A stretch of DNA of 64,000 nt from Desulfobulbaceae bacterium (GCA_019163335.1 JAFLKM010000053.1:1-64000); one strand, 5' to 3'; counted from the first letter of the stretch, positions 48,269 to 59,328 are shown. A program made the numbers and translations. The notes: generated from the letters alone by a model not told the origin.

Positions 48269-48628
48269 CTACGGACTCTTATGCCGCCTCGTGCAACAGC
48301 CAATCTTCACCGGCTGTTGTACGGGTGGCGTGTCGCCAAAACATCAGGAATCGAGAACATTCAGAGAAATAAAATAGATATACAAGCAAGGGCTGTATCT
48401 AGCTTGCGAAGCCGACAGGCTCTTATGCCGCCTCGTGCAACAGCCAATCTTCACCGGCTGTTGTACGGGTGGCGTGTCGCCAAAACATCAGGAATCGAGA
48501 ACATTCAGAGAAATAAAATAGATATACAAGCAAGGGCTGTATCTAGCTTGCGAAGCCGACAGACGTTTATGCCGCCTCGTGCAACAGCCAATCTTCACCG
48601 GCTGTTGTACGGGTGGCGTGTTCCCGAA
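48246..48628 (+). repeat. 144-bp tandem repeat array (about 2.7 units), each with a hairpin
   Basis: Units are in register at 48281, 48425 and 48569. Each contains CAACAGCC, a 10-base loop and GGCTGTTG (48294-48319, 48438-48463, 48582-48607). The first two units are nearly identical; the third diverges after GGGTGGCGTGT. An open frame runs through because 144 is a multiple of three, but codon content and the lack of a start signal argue against a protein. Confidence 0.85.
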
Positions 48629-48639
48629 ATATCATAAGA

Positions 48640-48918
48640 TCAGATTTCCTGATCCGGTCGCACGTGGTGTTGGCACTTTTTTTGTTTCAATCTCCTGTCA
48701 TTTCCATGTCTCTTATTTCCTGCGGTGTGCATGGAAACAAGGGACATGGAAATGACTAAGTTACCGTTATTAAAAATGTAGGTCGGACTTCAGTCCGACA
48801 GCAGGGCTTGCCGCCATCACCGTTGTCGGACTGAAGTCCGACCTACACTTGCTGTGCATAAAGGCAATGACTCACGCCGGTTTTTATGGAAATTACCGTT
48901 CCAGATCAGGAAATCTGA
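48640..48918. repeat. Nested inverted repeats around a REPIN-like element
   Basis: Outer pair TCAGATTTCCTGATC (48640-48654) and GATCAGGAAATCTGA (48904-48918), 15 bp perfect. Inside it GTCATTTCCATGTC (48697-48710) pairs with GACATGGAAATGAC (48743-48756), 14 bp perfect. Next to that lies a family B element at 48778-48846. This fills most of the gap before cheB. Confidence 0.75.
48778..48846. repeat. REPIN-like paired palindrome, family B (GTCGGACT variant)
   Basis: GTAGGTCGGACTTCAGTCCG and CGGACTGAAGTCCGACCTAC flank a loop containing GGGCTTGC. The inner palindrome differs from the other copies, but compensating changes keep both stems perfect. Confidence 0.85.
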
Positions 48919-48968
48919 AGTTCCAGGCAGTTCCATGCAGCTCAGGACATAAAAATGAAATCCCATGA

Positions 48969-50096
<1,128 letters not shown>

Positions 50097-50177
50097 AAGC
50101 AGCCTGAGCTTGATGGCTCTGGGAAGGGATTGGGCCCGCAGAGAGGGGCTTTGGAACGGGTTCGTGGAAAAGGCCTT

Positions 50178-50301
50178 ATTCCATTTCTAAATCAAGCGTT
50201 CACTTCGTCGAATGCGCTGCGTCGCTCCTCACCGTACTTATTGTACTGCCTCGTCGCGACTCGTTTTTCTCCTCGTGCACATCTTGATTTAGAAATGGAA
50301 T
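50178..50301 (-). mobile_element. 124-bp MITE-like element, copy 2
   Basis: Perfect 19-bp terminal inverted repeats, ATTCCATTTCTAAATCAAG at 50178-50196 and its complement at 50283-50301. The length is exactly that of the copy at 31848 and the interiors are closely similar in reversed orientation. Its right tip touches the TAA stop of the J-domain gene on the minus strand, just as copy 1 touches the stop of the NtrC-type gene. Confidence 0.8.
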
Positions 50302-51056
50302 TAGTCCCGCCGTGCGAGAAAGTTGTGTTTACTCAGTTGCCAGAGGGCATCGCGCAGTTGTTCTTGAGAGAGTAGATTGTTCTGGAGGAAAAACTGGCCG
50401 ATTTTTGGCTGCCTGATCTGCTGATGACGCAGCAGCCGTTCCACTTGTTGCGGAGTGAGCAGGCCAAGGTGCACCGCGGTTTCGCCAAAGCGCAATCCTG
50501 TCTGCAGGGACTGAAAAATGGTCAGGATGTCCTGCTTCTCTATCCATCCGAATTTGCATGCGATTTCTCCGAATCGCGGCCTGCTCCGGCGCTGCCAGAT
50601 CAAGGCTTGCGTAATCTCGCTCCATGCGCAGTACCCCAGTGAGTGGAGAAATTCCCCCAAGATCATCCGGCGGGCCGGGAGAGAGAAATATTCCCTGTCT
50701 TGAGATGGTTGGGGGCGCTGGCGAGCATGTGTCGTGCGGCCTGCTTTTGGGTTGAGTCGAGAGGCCGGGACCGGGTGGGAGGAGACTCCACGCTGGTCGA
50801 GAAAATGGCAGAGCTGTTCGTAGGAGTCCCTGACTAGAAGAAAATCGATATCCGTTGGAAGGTTTGCGATATTGTTGGCGATGACATCGGGATGGGTTTC
50901 CTTGACCCGATCCCGGTAGGCGCTTTTTACTCCGGAGAGCTGGATATACTCCAGGAATGGGGCGGAGATGGCGAGATGGGAGCCAAAAAGGACCTCGCAG
51001 GCTTGAAGAAGTTTTTCTTTCTGGTCAGGATAAAAACGCATACAAGTGGATTTCAT
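50301..51056 (-). CDS. J-domain protein with MshEN/GspE-N-like C-terminal repeats
   Basis: About 251 residues, cytoplasmic. Residues 16-75 look like a compact J domain with the essential HPD (LSGVKSAYRDRVKETHPDV, HPD at 55-57), which should stimulate a DnaK-type chaperone. After a Pro/Arg-rich linker (about 88-115), three similar helical units follow (FGEIACKFGWIEKQDI, FGETAVHLGLLTPQQV, IGQFFLQNNLLSQEQL), resembling MshEN/GspE N-terminal modules. A start at ATG 51056 is chosen; TTG 51068 and ATG 51041 are alternatives. The combination is unusual and the function unknown. Confidence 0.75.
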   Translation of the reverse strand: MKSTCMRFYPDQKEKLLQACEVLFGSHLAISAPFLEYIQLSGVKSAYRDRVKETHPDVIANNIANLPTDIDFLLVRDSYEQLCHFLDQRGVSSHPVPASRLNPKAGRTTHARQRPQPSQDREYFSLPARRMILGEFLHSLGYCAWSEITQALIWQRRSRPRFGEIACKFGWIEKQDILTIFQSLQTGLRFGETAVHLGLLTPQQVERLLRHQQIRQPKIGQFFLQNNLLSQEQLRDALWQLSKHNFLARRD

Positions 51057-51194
51057 TGCTGTCGGCAAGCCGGAGGGAACGAGAATAGCGGGAACTTTTG
51101 AACAGGATGTCAGATTTGCGCAGAGGTAGCAAGTAAAATGTCCCAGCTATATTTTTTCCATCCCTGAAAAGGTTTGTGGTGCAGCCATCATCTC

Positions 51195-53084
51195 TTACAA
51201 CTCCAGCTGGATGCCTACTTCGATAACCTGATTGGACGGGATGTCAAAAAATGCCGCCGCGTCCATGGCATTGCGTGCCAGAAAGAGAAATAATTGGGCT
51301 CGCCATCGCCACATTTCCGGATGATCGCTGATTGCCAGTTTTTCCCTCCCCAGGAAAAAACTGGCATTTTTCATGTCCAGATTTACCCCTTTGCTGCGTG
51401 CCAGGGCAAAGATCGTCCCGATTTTCGGCTCTTCCATAAACCCATAATGGGCAATAACCCGGGAGAGTCCTTCTCCCAGTATCTCGACCTCGATCTTCTC
51501 GACAATGGGAATTCGGGGAATTTCCTCGGTTCGGATATTCAAAAAAACCACCTCGGAATGGAGAATCTTGTTGTGCTGCAGGTTGTGCATCAGGGCCGCA
51601 GGCACAATATCATGGCTGCGGGTGAGAAAGACGGCCTGGCCGTTAATCCGTTGCGGGGGATTGTCGAGCAGCGTTTTTTTGAAAGCAGCCAGTTTTGGGG
51701 TCAGGGTGGCAATTCTCTGTCCCAGGATTCTGCGACCCTGTTCCCAGGTCAGCATGATCAAAAAGAAAAAACCGCCAATGGCCAGGGCAAACCAGGCGCC
51801 ATGGAAGATCTTGCTCATATTTGCTGCCAAAAAGGGAACCTCAATGATATAGAAACAGGTGGTGAGCAGCCCGGCGGTGAGCAGGCCCCAGCCCCAGCGT
51901 TTTCTGGCGACCATGAAAAACAGGGTAGAGGTGATAATCATGTCGGTACTTACTGCCACACCGTATGCGGCAGCGAGCTTGCTGGATGATTGAAAGCCCA
52001 GCACCAGGCCGATGGTACAGAACATCAGCATCCAGTTGACCGGTCCCACATAGATCTGGCCTATATGGGAAAAGGAGGTGTGGGTGATTTTCAGGCGTGG
52101 CAGATACCCCAGTTGAATCGCCTGGCGGGTCAGGGAAAAGGAGCCGGTGATGACTGCCTGGGAGGCGATGATGGTGGCCATGGTGGCTAGAATGACCATG
52201 GGGATCATGGCCCAGTCCGGGACGATGGCATAAAAGGGGTGGTGCGCTTCTTCCGGCCTGACCAGCAGGAGTGCGCCCTGACCAAAATAGTTCAAAACCA
52301 GCGCTGGGAAGGCAATGATGAACCAGACCATGCGAATCGGCTGTTTGCCGAAATGGCCCATGTCGGTATAGATTGCCTCGGCTCCGGTGACCGCCAGGAA
52401 AACCCCGCCCAAGACGATAAAGCCGTGGACCTTGTTGGCAGCCAGGAAGTTGATTCCATGCCAGGGAAAAATTGCGCTGAGAATTTGCGGGCAGCGTATA
52501 ATCTGAGCAATGCCAAGGATCGCAAGGGTCATAAACCAGAGAAGCATGATCGGTCCGAACATGCGGCCCACCCGGGCGGTTCCCCTTTTCTGGAGAAGAA
52601 ACAAGCCGCCTAAGATCGCAAGGGTGATGGGGATAATATAGGGTTCGAGGACAGGGGTGATATTTTTCACCCCCTCCACGGCACTCAGTACCGAGATGGC
52701 CGGGGTGATCATGCCGTCGCCGTACATCAAGCAGGCCGCGAACACACCAAGCCCCACCAGAAACCATTGCATGGTCCCCGGTTTTGCTTGTTTGGGTTTA
52801 AGCAGGGCGGTCAGGGACAAAACCCCGCCTTCTCCATCGTTGTCGGCACGAAGAATAAAGCCAAGATACTTGATGCTGACAATTAGCAGTAGGGCCCAGA
52901 AGACGAGGGACACCACTCCCAGGACATTGGCGGCGGATACCGCGATACCGTATTCGCCGTGAAAACATTCCCGCAAGGCGTAGAGGGGGCTGGTGCCGAT
53001 ATCGCCAAAGACAACACCGAGTGCAGTCAATGACAGGGTCGCCAGTTGTTTTCCGTGGAGTTTTTCAGTGGATGATTCGCTCAT
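51195..53084 (-). CDS. kup: Potassium uptake protein Kup
   Basis: A 629-residue KUP/HAK/KT transporter bringing in potassium with protons. The N-terminal signature LSLTALGVVFGDIGTSPLYAL is followed by about twelve membrane helices (MYGDGMITPAISVLSAVEG, YTDMGHFGKQPIR, YFGQGALLL) and a cytoplasmic C-terminal domain from about residue 470 (AVFLTRSHDIVPAALMHNLQHNKILHSEVVFLNI). Length and motifs are standard. Confidence 0.97.
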   Translation of the reverse strand: MSESSTEKLHGKQLATLSLTALGVVFGDIGTSPLYALRECFHGEYGIAVSAANVLGVVSLVFWALLLIVSIKYLGFILRADNDGEGGVLSLTALLKPKQAKPGTMQWFLVGLGVFAACLMYGDGMITPAISVLSAVEGVKNITPVLEPYIIPITLAILGGLFLLQKRGTARVGRMFGPIMLLWFMTLAILGIAQIIRCPQILSAIFPWHGINFLAANKVHGFIVLGGVFLAVTGAEAIYTDMGHFGKQPIRMVWFIIAFPALVLNYFGQGALLLVRPEEAHHPFYAIVPDWAMIPMVILATMATIIASQAVITGSFSLTRQAIQLGYLPRLKITHTSFSHIGQIYVGPVNWMLMFCTIGLVLGFQSSSKLAAAYGVAVSTDMIITSTLFFMVARKRWGWGLLTAGLLTTCFYIIEVPFLAANMSKIFHGAWFALAIGGFFFLIMLTWEQGRRILGQRIATLTPKLAAFKKTLLDNPPQRINGQAVFLTRSHDIVPAALMHNLQHNKILHSEVVFLNIRTEEIPRIPIVEKIEVEILGEGLSRVIAHYGFMEEPKIGTIFALARSKGVNLDMKNASFFLGREKLAISDHPEMWRWRAQLFLFLARNAMDAAAFFDIPSNQVIEVGIQLEL

Positions 53085-53256
53085 GCTGCCTGTTGGGGAG
53101 CCGTTATGCCATGAGCAGGGCTGGCCTGTTCATTTTGTTATGGCTCCTTGAATGCAGGGGAGCCTTTTCTTAAATATTCAATACTGGCTACTATTGGCGA
53201 TTGTCTTTTAAAGAGCAACAAAAAAATGCAGATTTGGCCTTGCCGAAAGCTGTCTT

Positions 53257-54363
53257 TTAACGGTTCAGATATTCGCCATAGCCCTCTTCTGTAAGCTTTG
53301 ATTGGGGGATAAAGCGCAAGGCTGCTGAGTTGATACAGTAGCGCAGGCCGGTGGGGGCAGGGCCATCGTCAAAGACATGGCCGAGGTGTGAATTGCCGTG
53401 CGCGCTGCGGACCTCGGTTCTCACCGTAAACAGGCTCCGGTCCATTTTCTCGACCACATTCTGAGACTCCAGGGGTTTGCTGAAACTGGGCCAGCCCGTC
53501 CCTGAATCAAACTTGTCGCGTGCGCTGAACAGCGGTTCGCCGCTGACCACATCGACATAGATCCCCGGCTCTTTATTGTCCCAGTAGGTATTACGAAATG
53601 GGGGCTCCGTTCCCTCCTTCTGGGTCACATCATACTGGAGAGGGGTCAGGCGACGACGCAACTCTTCATCAGATGGCTTTTCGTACCGGTTTTTCTTGTG
53701 TATGTCTTTTGCATCCTTTGCATCCTTTGCATCCTTTGCATCCTTTGCATCCTTTGCATCCTTTGGCCACATCTTCTCCTGAAATCCTTTTCTTCCCGAG
53801 CCCTCTTTATAGGCGGCGTAATGGCTGTAGTTCTTTCGGTAATAATCCTGGTGATATTCCTCCGCCTCATAAAAAGGGGCGGCAGGCAGGATTTTCGTGG
53901 CAATGGGCCGATCGAACAGACCGGAGGCCGTAAGTTCAACTTTCGACTGCTCGGCCTGGGTCCTCTGCTCTTCATTCTGGTAAAAGATGGCTGATTTATA
54001 TTGAGAGCCCCGATCGGCAAACTGACCGCCGCCGTCCGTCGGATCAATCTGGCGCCAGAAGACCGTAAGGAGCTGCGGATACGAGATTTTCGCGGGATCA
54101 TAGATGACCCGAACGGCCTCATAATGGTCGGTGCGGCCGCTGCTTACCTGCTGATAATCGGCGGTTTCTTTGGTTCCTCCGGCGTACCCGGCCTTTACCT
54201 CGACCACACCTTCCAGTTCTTCAAAGGGCGGTTCCATGCACCAGAAACAGCCGCCGCCAAAAACGGCGACCTTTACGTCTTTATTCTGCTCCTCTGCGGT
54301 TGCCGGTGCAACCCATACCATTGCTGTCATCAATGCCGCCACAAGGGCAAAAAATAGATCCAT
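53257..54363 (-). CDS. msrAB: Exported methionine sulfoxide reductase MsrA-MsrB fusion
   Basis: A 368-residue fusion with an N-terminal signal peptide ([23 protein letters not shown]). MsrA domain at about 30-185 with catalytic Cys in [11 protein letters not shown]; MsrB domain at about 225-365 with [27 protein letters not shown] and catalytic Cys in [11 protein letters not shown]. The zinc-binding CxxC pairs of many MsrBs are absent. The linker is a KDA tripeptide repeated six times, from a 9-bp DNA repeat. GGAGG five bases before the ATG at 54363 fixes the start; an upstream in-frame extension to 54495 is unlikely. It repairs oxidised methionines in periplasmic proteins. Confidence 0.95.
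   Translation of the reverse strand: MDLFFALVAALMTAMVWVAPATAEEQNKDVKVAVFGGGCFWCMEPPFEELEGVVEVKAGYAGGTKETADYQQVSSGRTDHYEAVRVIYDPAKISYPQLLTVFWRQIDPTDGGGQFADRGSQYKSAIFYQNEEQRTQAEQSKVELTASGLFDRPIATKILPAAPFYEAEEYHQDYYRKNYSHYAAYKEGSGRKGFQEKMWPKDAKDAKDAKDAKDAKDAKDIHKKNRYEKPSDEELRRRLTPLQYDVTQKEGTEPPFRNTYWDNKEPGIYVDVVSGEPLFSARDKFDSGTGWPSFSKPLESQNVVEKMDRSLFTVRTEVRSAHGNSHLGHVFDDGPAPTGLRYCINSAALRFIPQSKLTEEGYGEYLNR
53711..53764 (-). repeat. 9-bp tandem repeat in the MsrA-MsrB linker
   Basis: Six perfect copies of GCATCCTTT on the plus strand encode Lys-Asp-Ala repeats on the minus strand. Slippage would change linker length in steps of three residues while keeping the frame. Confidence 0.9.
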
Positions 54364-54512
54364 AACGTCCTCCATCAAAGTAAATGTTTGATAATTATTC
54401 CCAATGCGAACAGAATAGTTACGACCTGAATGAAAAACAAGCCTCGCAATTTCCATAAAAAACCTTCTTTTTCTATTCCAAAAAAAAACGTGCATTGCTA
54501 TAGTAGCCTCCT

Positions 54513-56168
54513 ATGAAAACAAAAAAATCCTCCAAACAAACCAAGTTTATTTTCGTCACCGGTGGCGTGCTCTCTTCTCTCGGTAAGGGGCTGGCGGCCG
54601 CAGCCATCGGCGCTCTCCTTGAAAGCCGGGGCCTGACGGTGACCTTTCAGAAGCTCGATCCCTATATTAATGTGGATCCGGGCACGATGAATCCCTTCCA
54701 GCACGGCGAGGTCTTTGTCACCGACGACGGCGCCGAGACAGATCTGGATATGGGCCATTATGAGCGCTATACCAACGCGGTCATGAACCAGAAGAACAAT
54801 TATACCTCGGGCCGCATTTATTATTCGGTGATCATGAAGGAGCGGCGCGGCGAATATCTCGGCGGCACCGTCCAGGTTATTCCCCATATCACCAACGAGA
54901 TCAAGGAGGCGATTCTCCAGCTTGACGGCAGTGTGGATATCGCGATCATTGAGATCGGCGGCACCATCGGCGACATTGAGGGGCTTCCCTTTGTTGAGGC
55001 CATCCGCCAGTTACGCGGTGATCTGGGCCGGGAAAACACCCTCTATATCCATCTCACCCTGGTGCCCTATATCAAGACTGCGGGCGAGGTCAAGACCAAG
55101 CCGACCCAGCACTCGGTGCGGGAGCTGCGTGCCGATGGTATTCAGCCGGATATCCTGATCTGTCGTACCGAAGTTCCTTTAACCGATGAACTCAAGGCCA
55201 AGATCGGCCTATTCTGCAGCCTGCCCAAAGACGCGGTGATCACCGCCATTGATGTTGATTCCATCTATGAAGTCCCCTTATGTTTTTATCACGAGGGGGT
55301 GGACGCCAAGATTCTCGAGTTGCTCAATATCTGGACTGGAAAGCCCAATATCAAGCCCTGGGAAGAGCTGGTTCACAAGATCAAGAACCCCAAACGAACG
55401 GTCACCATCGGCATCACCGGCAAATATGTTGACCTCACCGAATCCTACAAGAGTCTCCATGAGGCCCTGGTGCACGGGGGGATTGCCAGTGAGGCCAAGG
55501 TTGAACTGCGCTATATCAGCGCCGAAGACCTCGAAGTGCAGGAGCCCTCTGAGCTGCTGGCTGGCTGTGATGGAATCCTGGTGCCGGGCGGTTTCGGCAG
55601 TCGGGGCGTAGCCGGCAAGATCAAGGCGATCACCCATGCCCGCGAGCAGAAGATTCCTTTTTTCGGGATCTGCCTGGGAATGCAGCTGGCCGTCATTGAG
55701 TATGCCCGCAACGTGGCTGGACTGCCTGCGGCCAACTCCACTGAGCTTGATCTCACCACCCCTGATCCGGTGATCTACCTGATCAAAGAGTGGTTTGATT
55801 ACCGTACCGGCAAGATGCAGATCCGTGATGAAAATTCGGAAATGGGCGGGACCCTCCGCCTTGGCGCCTACCCCTGCAAGCTTAGGGAAGAGACCCTGGC
55901 GAGGGCTGCCTATGGGATGGATGAGATCTCAGAGCGGCATCGGCATCGGTATGAGTTCAACAACGACTATCGACAAAAGCTGGAAGAGCAGGGCCTGGTT
56001 ATTTCCGGCACCTCCCCTGATAATAATCTGGTGGAGATCGTCGAGCTGGAGCAGCATCCCTGGTTCCTCGGCTGTCAGTTTCATCCCGAATTCAAGTCCA
56101 AGCCGATGCGGCCGCATCCGCTGTTCCGGGCCTTTATCGCTGCCGCCATCAAACATAAAGGCCAATGA
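54513..56168 (+). CDS. pyrG: CTP synthase
   Basis: A 551-residue enzyme converting UTP to CTP with glutamine. The synthetase half starts [26 protein letters not shown] and includes [40 protein letters not shown]; the glutamine amidotransferase half has PGGFGSRG, the nucleophile Cys in [11 protein letters not shown] and the His/Glu in CQFHPEFKS. No Shine-Dalgarno sequence precedes the ATG; instead TATAGT lies 9 bases before it, hinting at a leaderless or very short leader mRNA. It opens a pyrG-kdsA-kdsC-lptC unit, a common arrangement linking CTP supply with CMP-Kdo synthesis. Confidence 0.97.
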   Translation: MKTKKSSKQTKFIFVTGGVLSSLGKGLAAAAIGALLESRGLTVTFQKLDPYINVDPGTMNPFQHGEVFVTDDGAETDLDMGHYERYTNAVMNQKNNYTSGRIYYSVIMKERRGEYLGGTVQVIPHITNEIKEAILQLDGSVDIAIIEIGGTIGDIEGLPFVEAIRQLRGDLGRENTLYIHLTLVPYIKTAGEVKTKPTQHSVRELRADGIQPDILICRTEVPLTDELKAKIGLFCSLPKDAVITAIDVDSIYEVPLCFYHEGVDAKILELLNIWTGKPNIKPWEELVHKIKNPKRTVTIGITGKYVDLTESYKSLHEALVHGGIASEAKVELRYISAEDLEVQEPSELLAGCDGILVPGGFGSRGVAGKIKAITHAREQKIPFFGICLGMQLAVIEYARNVAGLPAANSTELDLTTPDPVIYLIKEWFDYRTGKMQIRDENSEMGGTLRLGAYPCKLREETLARAAYGMDEISERHRHRYEFNNDYRQKLEEQGLVISGTSPDNNLVEIVELEQHPWFLGCQFHPEFKSKPMRPHPLFRAFIAAAIKHKGQ

Positions 56169-57025
56169 GCGCTCAAGCCCTTGCCCCGGTTGCCATTGGC
56201 ACTCCCACAGGGGATGTGATCCAGGTCGGCAGCGGTCAACCCCTGCTCCTTATTGCCGGGCCCTGCGCCCTAGAGTCAGAGGAACTGGCCCGTCGAGTGG
56301 CAGGGACGATGCAGGAGATCTGCGGCCGTCTGGGTCTTTCATATGTCTTCAAGGCCTCCTTTGACAAGGCCAATCGCACCTCCCTTTCATCTTACCGCGG
56401 GCCTGGCCTGGAAGAGGGACTGGCTGTCCTCTCCCGCATCCGCCAGGAGTTCCAGGTGCCGGTGGTCTCCGATGTCCACGAAACCGTTCAGGTGCAGGCG
56501 GTGGCCGAGGTGCTTGACCTTATTCAGATTCCCGCCTTTCTCTGCCGGCAGACCGATCTGCTCGCTGCCGTTGCCCGTACCGGGAAACCCGTCAATCTCA
56601 AAAAAGGGCAGTTTGTTTCACCCTGGGATATGGAACACGGAGTCAGCAAGATCCGACAGGCTGGTGGCCGGAAAATCATGCTGGTGGAACGGGGGGCAAG
56701 TTTCGGCTACAATAATCTGGTGGTGGATATGCGCGGCCTCTCCGTCATGCGCTCCTTTGGCTGTCCGGTCATCTTTGATGCCACCCACTCGGTGCAGCTG
56801 CCGGGCGGGGCTGGAGGTTCTTCCGGCGGGCAGCGTGAATTCATCGCCCCCTTGAGCCGGGCCGCAGTTGCCGCCGGCATTGACGGGCTGTTTATGGAGG
56901 TCCATCCCAATCCCGATCAGGCCCTCTGTGATGGGCCCAACTCCATCGCCCTTGATCAGATCGAAGGGATCCTCACCCAGTTGGTTCGGATTCGTCAGGT
57001 CTGCCAGGAGTTGGCGGTGCCGTAA
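56165..57025 (+). CDS. kdsA: 3-deoxy-8-phosphooctulonate synthase
   Basis: A 286-residue aldolase-type enzyme condensing arabinose 5-phosphate and phosphoenolpyruvate to Kdo 8-phosphate for lipopolysaccharide. Motifs: [75 protein letters not shown] and [12 protein letters not shown]. The start overlaps the pyrG stop (ATGA), so the two are translationally coupled. Confidence 0.97.
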   Translation: MSAQALAPVAIGTPTGDVIQVGSGQPLLLIAGPCALESEELARRVAGTMQEICGRLGLSYVFKASFDKANRTSLSSYRGPGLEEGLAVLSRIRQEFQVPVVSDVHETVQVQAVAEVLDLIQIPAFLCRQTDLLAAVARTGKPVNLKKGQFVSPWDMEHGVSKIRQAGGRKIMLVERGASFGYNNLVVDMRGLSVMRSFGCPVIFDATHSVQLPGGAGGSSGGQREFIAPLSRAAVAAGIDGLFMEVHPNPDQALCDGPNSIALDQIEGILTQLVRIRQVCQELAVP

Positions 57026-57229
57026 TATATGAAGGAAGTTTTTTGTGTTTTTTGCTTCTTGTATCCTGTGCCGCTCCCACAATACAGCCAATGTCTTAGC
57101 CCTTGTTTGCTGGAAGCTGCTTCCAGGAAATACCCATGACCGCGAGATCAAATGCCCCCTGATTCCTGTCCTTCCTCTACCCCTGGATCGTACCCCTCCG
57201 ATTGCGAGATTCTTGCGGGCTATCGTGCC

Positions 57230-57799
57230 ATGGCCGCAAGTCAGTCGGCTGGTTCTGTTCGCAGCGCAGCCTGGCAGGCTGCCCTTGGCAAGGCCAGAGA
57301 GATCAGGATTCTGTTGCTTGATGTCGATGGCGTTCTCACCGACGGCAGTCTCATCTATTCCCACGAAGGGCAGGAGTCAAAGGTCTTCAATACCCAGGAT
57401 GGGTTTGGCCTGCGCCTTTTGGGGGAAGCCGGTCTCGAGTTGGGGGTGATTACGGCCCGCAGTTCCGAGGCGGTGGCCCAGCGCTGTGCCAATCTGAAAA
57501 TGCGCTATGTCTATCAGGGCGTTGAGTCGAAACTTTCGGCCTTCCAGGAGATCCTCAAGCAGTCGGGATGCAAACCCTTTGAGGTTGCCTATATGGGAGA
57601 CGACTGGCTGGATCTGGTCCTTTTGACCCGCGTCGGATTCAGCGTTGCGCCGGCCAATGCCGTGGCCGAGGTCCGGCAGGCGGCCCATTACACCACCGAA
57701 CAGTCCGGCGGCAAAGGCGCCGTCCGTGAGCTTTGCAACCTCATCCTTGAGGCTAAAGGGTGCCATCAGGAACTTCTCCAACGCTATATGAATCGCTGA
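57230..57799 (+). CDS. kdsC: 3-deoxy-D-manno-octulosonate 8-phosphate phosphatase
   Basis: A 189-residue HAD phosphatase of the KdsC type releasing Kdo from Kdo 8-phosphate. Motif I is ILLLDVDGVLTDGSL, then FNTQDGFGLRLL, VITARSSEAV, a Lys in GVESKLSAF, and MGDDWLDLVLL. The ATG at 57230 gives normal length; ATG 57152 would add 26 residues of unlikely sequence. It follows kdsA after about 200 bases and ends one base before lptC. Confidence 0.93.
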   Translation: MAASQSAGSVRSAAWQAALGKAREIRILLLDVDGVLTDGSLIYSHEGQESKVFNTQDGFGLRLLGEAGLELGVITARSSEAVAQRCANLKMRYVYQGVESKLSAFQEILKQSGCKPFEVAYMGDDWLDLVLLTRVGFSVAPANAVAEVRQAAHYTTEQSGGKGAVRELCNLILEAKGCHQELLQRYMNR

Positions 57800-57800
57800 A

Positions 57801-58394
57801 ATGAATGGATTAAGATGGTTAAACGGAAGAAATCTGGTCTGGCTGGTTCCTGTGTTCCTGCTCTTCAGCTTTCCTCTGTGGCGGCCTCCCTTGGCCACCT
57901 TTCTTGCTCCTCGGGGCGGGTATGACGCAAGCCTTGCCCAGAACCGGCCCGATGCCCACGATTTTGTCATGAATCGGGTCCATATCACCCAGAGTCATCA
58001 GGGGAAAACCACCCTGGACCTTGTTTCAGAGCAGGCCATGACCGGCCAGACCACCGATGAGTTCAAGATGGATCAGATCAAGGCGGTTATCACCGGCAAA
58101 GACGGGAAACTAAGCTATGTCTCGGCTAAGAAAGGTGTTTTTGACAAGGCCACCAGCCTGCTCACCCTCATTGATGACGTGGTGATCAACAAACCCAGCG
58201 AGAAATACGAGATCACCACCGAACTGCTCCACTATGATGACAAGACCAAGATCGCCTATTGCCCCGGAGCAACGAAGCTCAAGGGGGAAAAAATAACGAT
58301 TAAAGGTGGCAGCCTCACCTATAATACCTTTGCCGGCAGCTATGACATTGGTGGCCGGGTTTTTTGCCGACTGACCGAGTTTATCCGTCCCTGA
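57801..58394 (+). CDS. lptC: LPS export system protein LptC
   Basis: A 197-residue protein with one N-terminal membrane anchor (NLVWLVPVFLLFSFPLW) and a periplasmic beta-jellyroll (VHITQSHQGKTTLDLVSEQAM, ITGKDGKLSYVSAKKGVFD, DVVINKPSEKYEITTELLHYDD) that passes lipopolysaccharide from LptBFG to LptA. The ATG lies one base after the kdsC stop. In many genomes lptA, lptB and rpoN come next; here the following gene is on the other strand, so the usual operon is broken. Confidence 0.9.
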   Translation: MNGLRWLNGRNLVWLVPVFLLFSFPLWRPPLATFLAPRGGYDASLAQNRPDAHDFVMNRVHITQSHQGKTTLDLVSEQAMTGQTTDEFKMDQIKAVITGKDGKLSYVSAKKGVFDKATSLLTLIDDVVINKPSEKYEITTELLHYDDKTKIAYCPGATKLKGEKITIKGGSLTYNTFAGSYDIGGRVFCRLTEFIRP

Positions 58395-58401
58395 TTCGAC
58401 A

Positions 58402-59148
58402 TCAGGGCTCGATGGTTCTTTTTTCTTCCGTCTTTTCCACCCCCTCAATTTCCGTCACCAGAAATCGCTCCCCTTCAGCCTGCCAGCGGACATTCACCTC
58501 CCACAGCGCCATTCCGTACTCCCGCACCTTTTGGCGCTGGCTGGCGGGGCGGGGGTCTTGTTCCAGGGTCTCGGTAATCAACGCTCTGAGTTGCCTGCCG
58601 GTACGCTGTTCATAGATTGCACAGGACTTTTCCGCTTCATGGGTGAAGAGCACCTCCCGTTGCACCATTTGAGGGGGAGGAATAAAGCCGTCGCTTGCGT
58701 CGGCTAAGGCGTCACTGTAAGGGACGTAGGGTTTGATATCAAACACCGGGGTTTGATCCAGGAGATCAATCTCGGCAAGCTCAAGGAAAAGGCCTTTCTT
58801 CTCCTGACTGATGCCTGTCAGTCGAACCACCGAGAGCCCCAGGGAATTGGGCCGATGGGGACTGCGGCTGGCAAAAACTCCCACCCGTTTCTGGCCGCCC
58901 AGCCAGGGCGGCCGAACCATTGGCCGCCAGCCCTCCGGTACGGCCTCATGGAATAAAAACAGAATCCAGAGATGGGAAAAGGCGTCCAGGCCCCGCACCA
59001 TCTCTTCCCGGTCACAGGGCGGCAGCAATGCAAGCCGTCCTGTACTGCTTTTGACCAGCCCCGGTTGCCGGGGGATGCCGAATTTCTCCGGATAGCAGGA
59101 GTGGATGATGCCGATGGGAGTGATGAGGTGGGCGGGCAATTCAATCAT
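58402..59148 (-). CDS. trmO: tRNA (N6-threonylcarbamoyladenosine-37-N6)-methyltransferase TrmO
   Basis: A 248-residue protein of the TrmO/YaeB family. It starts with the family pattern TPIGIIHSCYPEKFGIPRQPGLV and has AFSHLWILFLFHE, VGVFASRSPHRPNSLGLSVVRL and LLDQTPVFDIKPYVPYSDA. These proteins methylate t6A at position 37 of some tRNAs using SAM. Length is slightly above the E. coli protein. It is convergent with lptC, only 7 bases apart. Confidence 0.93.
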   Translation of the reverse strand: MIELPAHLITPIGIIHSCYPEKFGIPRQPGLVKSSTGRLALLPPCDREEMVRGLDAFSHLWILFLFHEAVPEGWRPMVRPPWLGGQKRVGVFASRSPHRPNSLGLSVVRLTGISQEKKGLFLELAEIDLLDQTPVFDIKPYVPYSDALADASDGFIPPPQMVQREVLFTHEAEKSCAIYEQRTGRQLRALITETLEQDPRPASQRQKVREYGMALWEVNVRWQAEGERFLVTEIEGVEKTEEKRTIEP

Positions 59149-59195
59149 TGAAACAACGGGGGAAAACAGGGTATTCTGATTATGGGATTTTTACC

Positions 59196-59225
59196 TGACC
59201 CCGCTGAATGGAATAAGTACCTTGG
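59196..59225. repeat. Dispersed palindrome, family A, degenerate copy
   Basis: GACCCCGCTGAATGGAATAAGTACCTT-type sequence followed by TTATTTTCTTGTAATAAAGC. The core stem is weakened, but the T-rich flank matches copies at 18.2 and 46.1 kb. It lies in the divergent trmO-fabI spacer. Confidence 0.5.
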
Positions 59226-59328
59226 AGATTATTTTCTTGTAATAAAGCAAGAAAGGAATCTGTAACGCACTTAAAGAGCTCTCCTTTACGAACCCCTCAA
59301 AAAATAACCCGATCCACGGAACTTCACC

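Noticed and set aside
48246-48628. CRISPR array
   Set aside because: The repeat units are 144 bp, contiguous, with no unique spacers, and no cas genes are nearby. The 91-bp repeats at 32.1 kb fail for the same reasons.
48260-48637. Repeat-encoded ORF of 125 codons
   Set aside because: The frame stays open only because the repeat period is 144 bp. There is no ribosome-binding site, and each unit is a hairpin-rich DNA repeat.
48668-48690. Sigma-54 promoter (TGGCAC followed by TTTGT)
   Set aside because: The -12 element lacks the GC of TTGC, and the site lies inside nested inverted repeats 340 bases from cheB.
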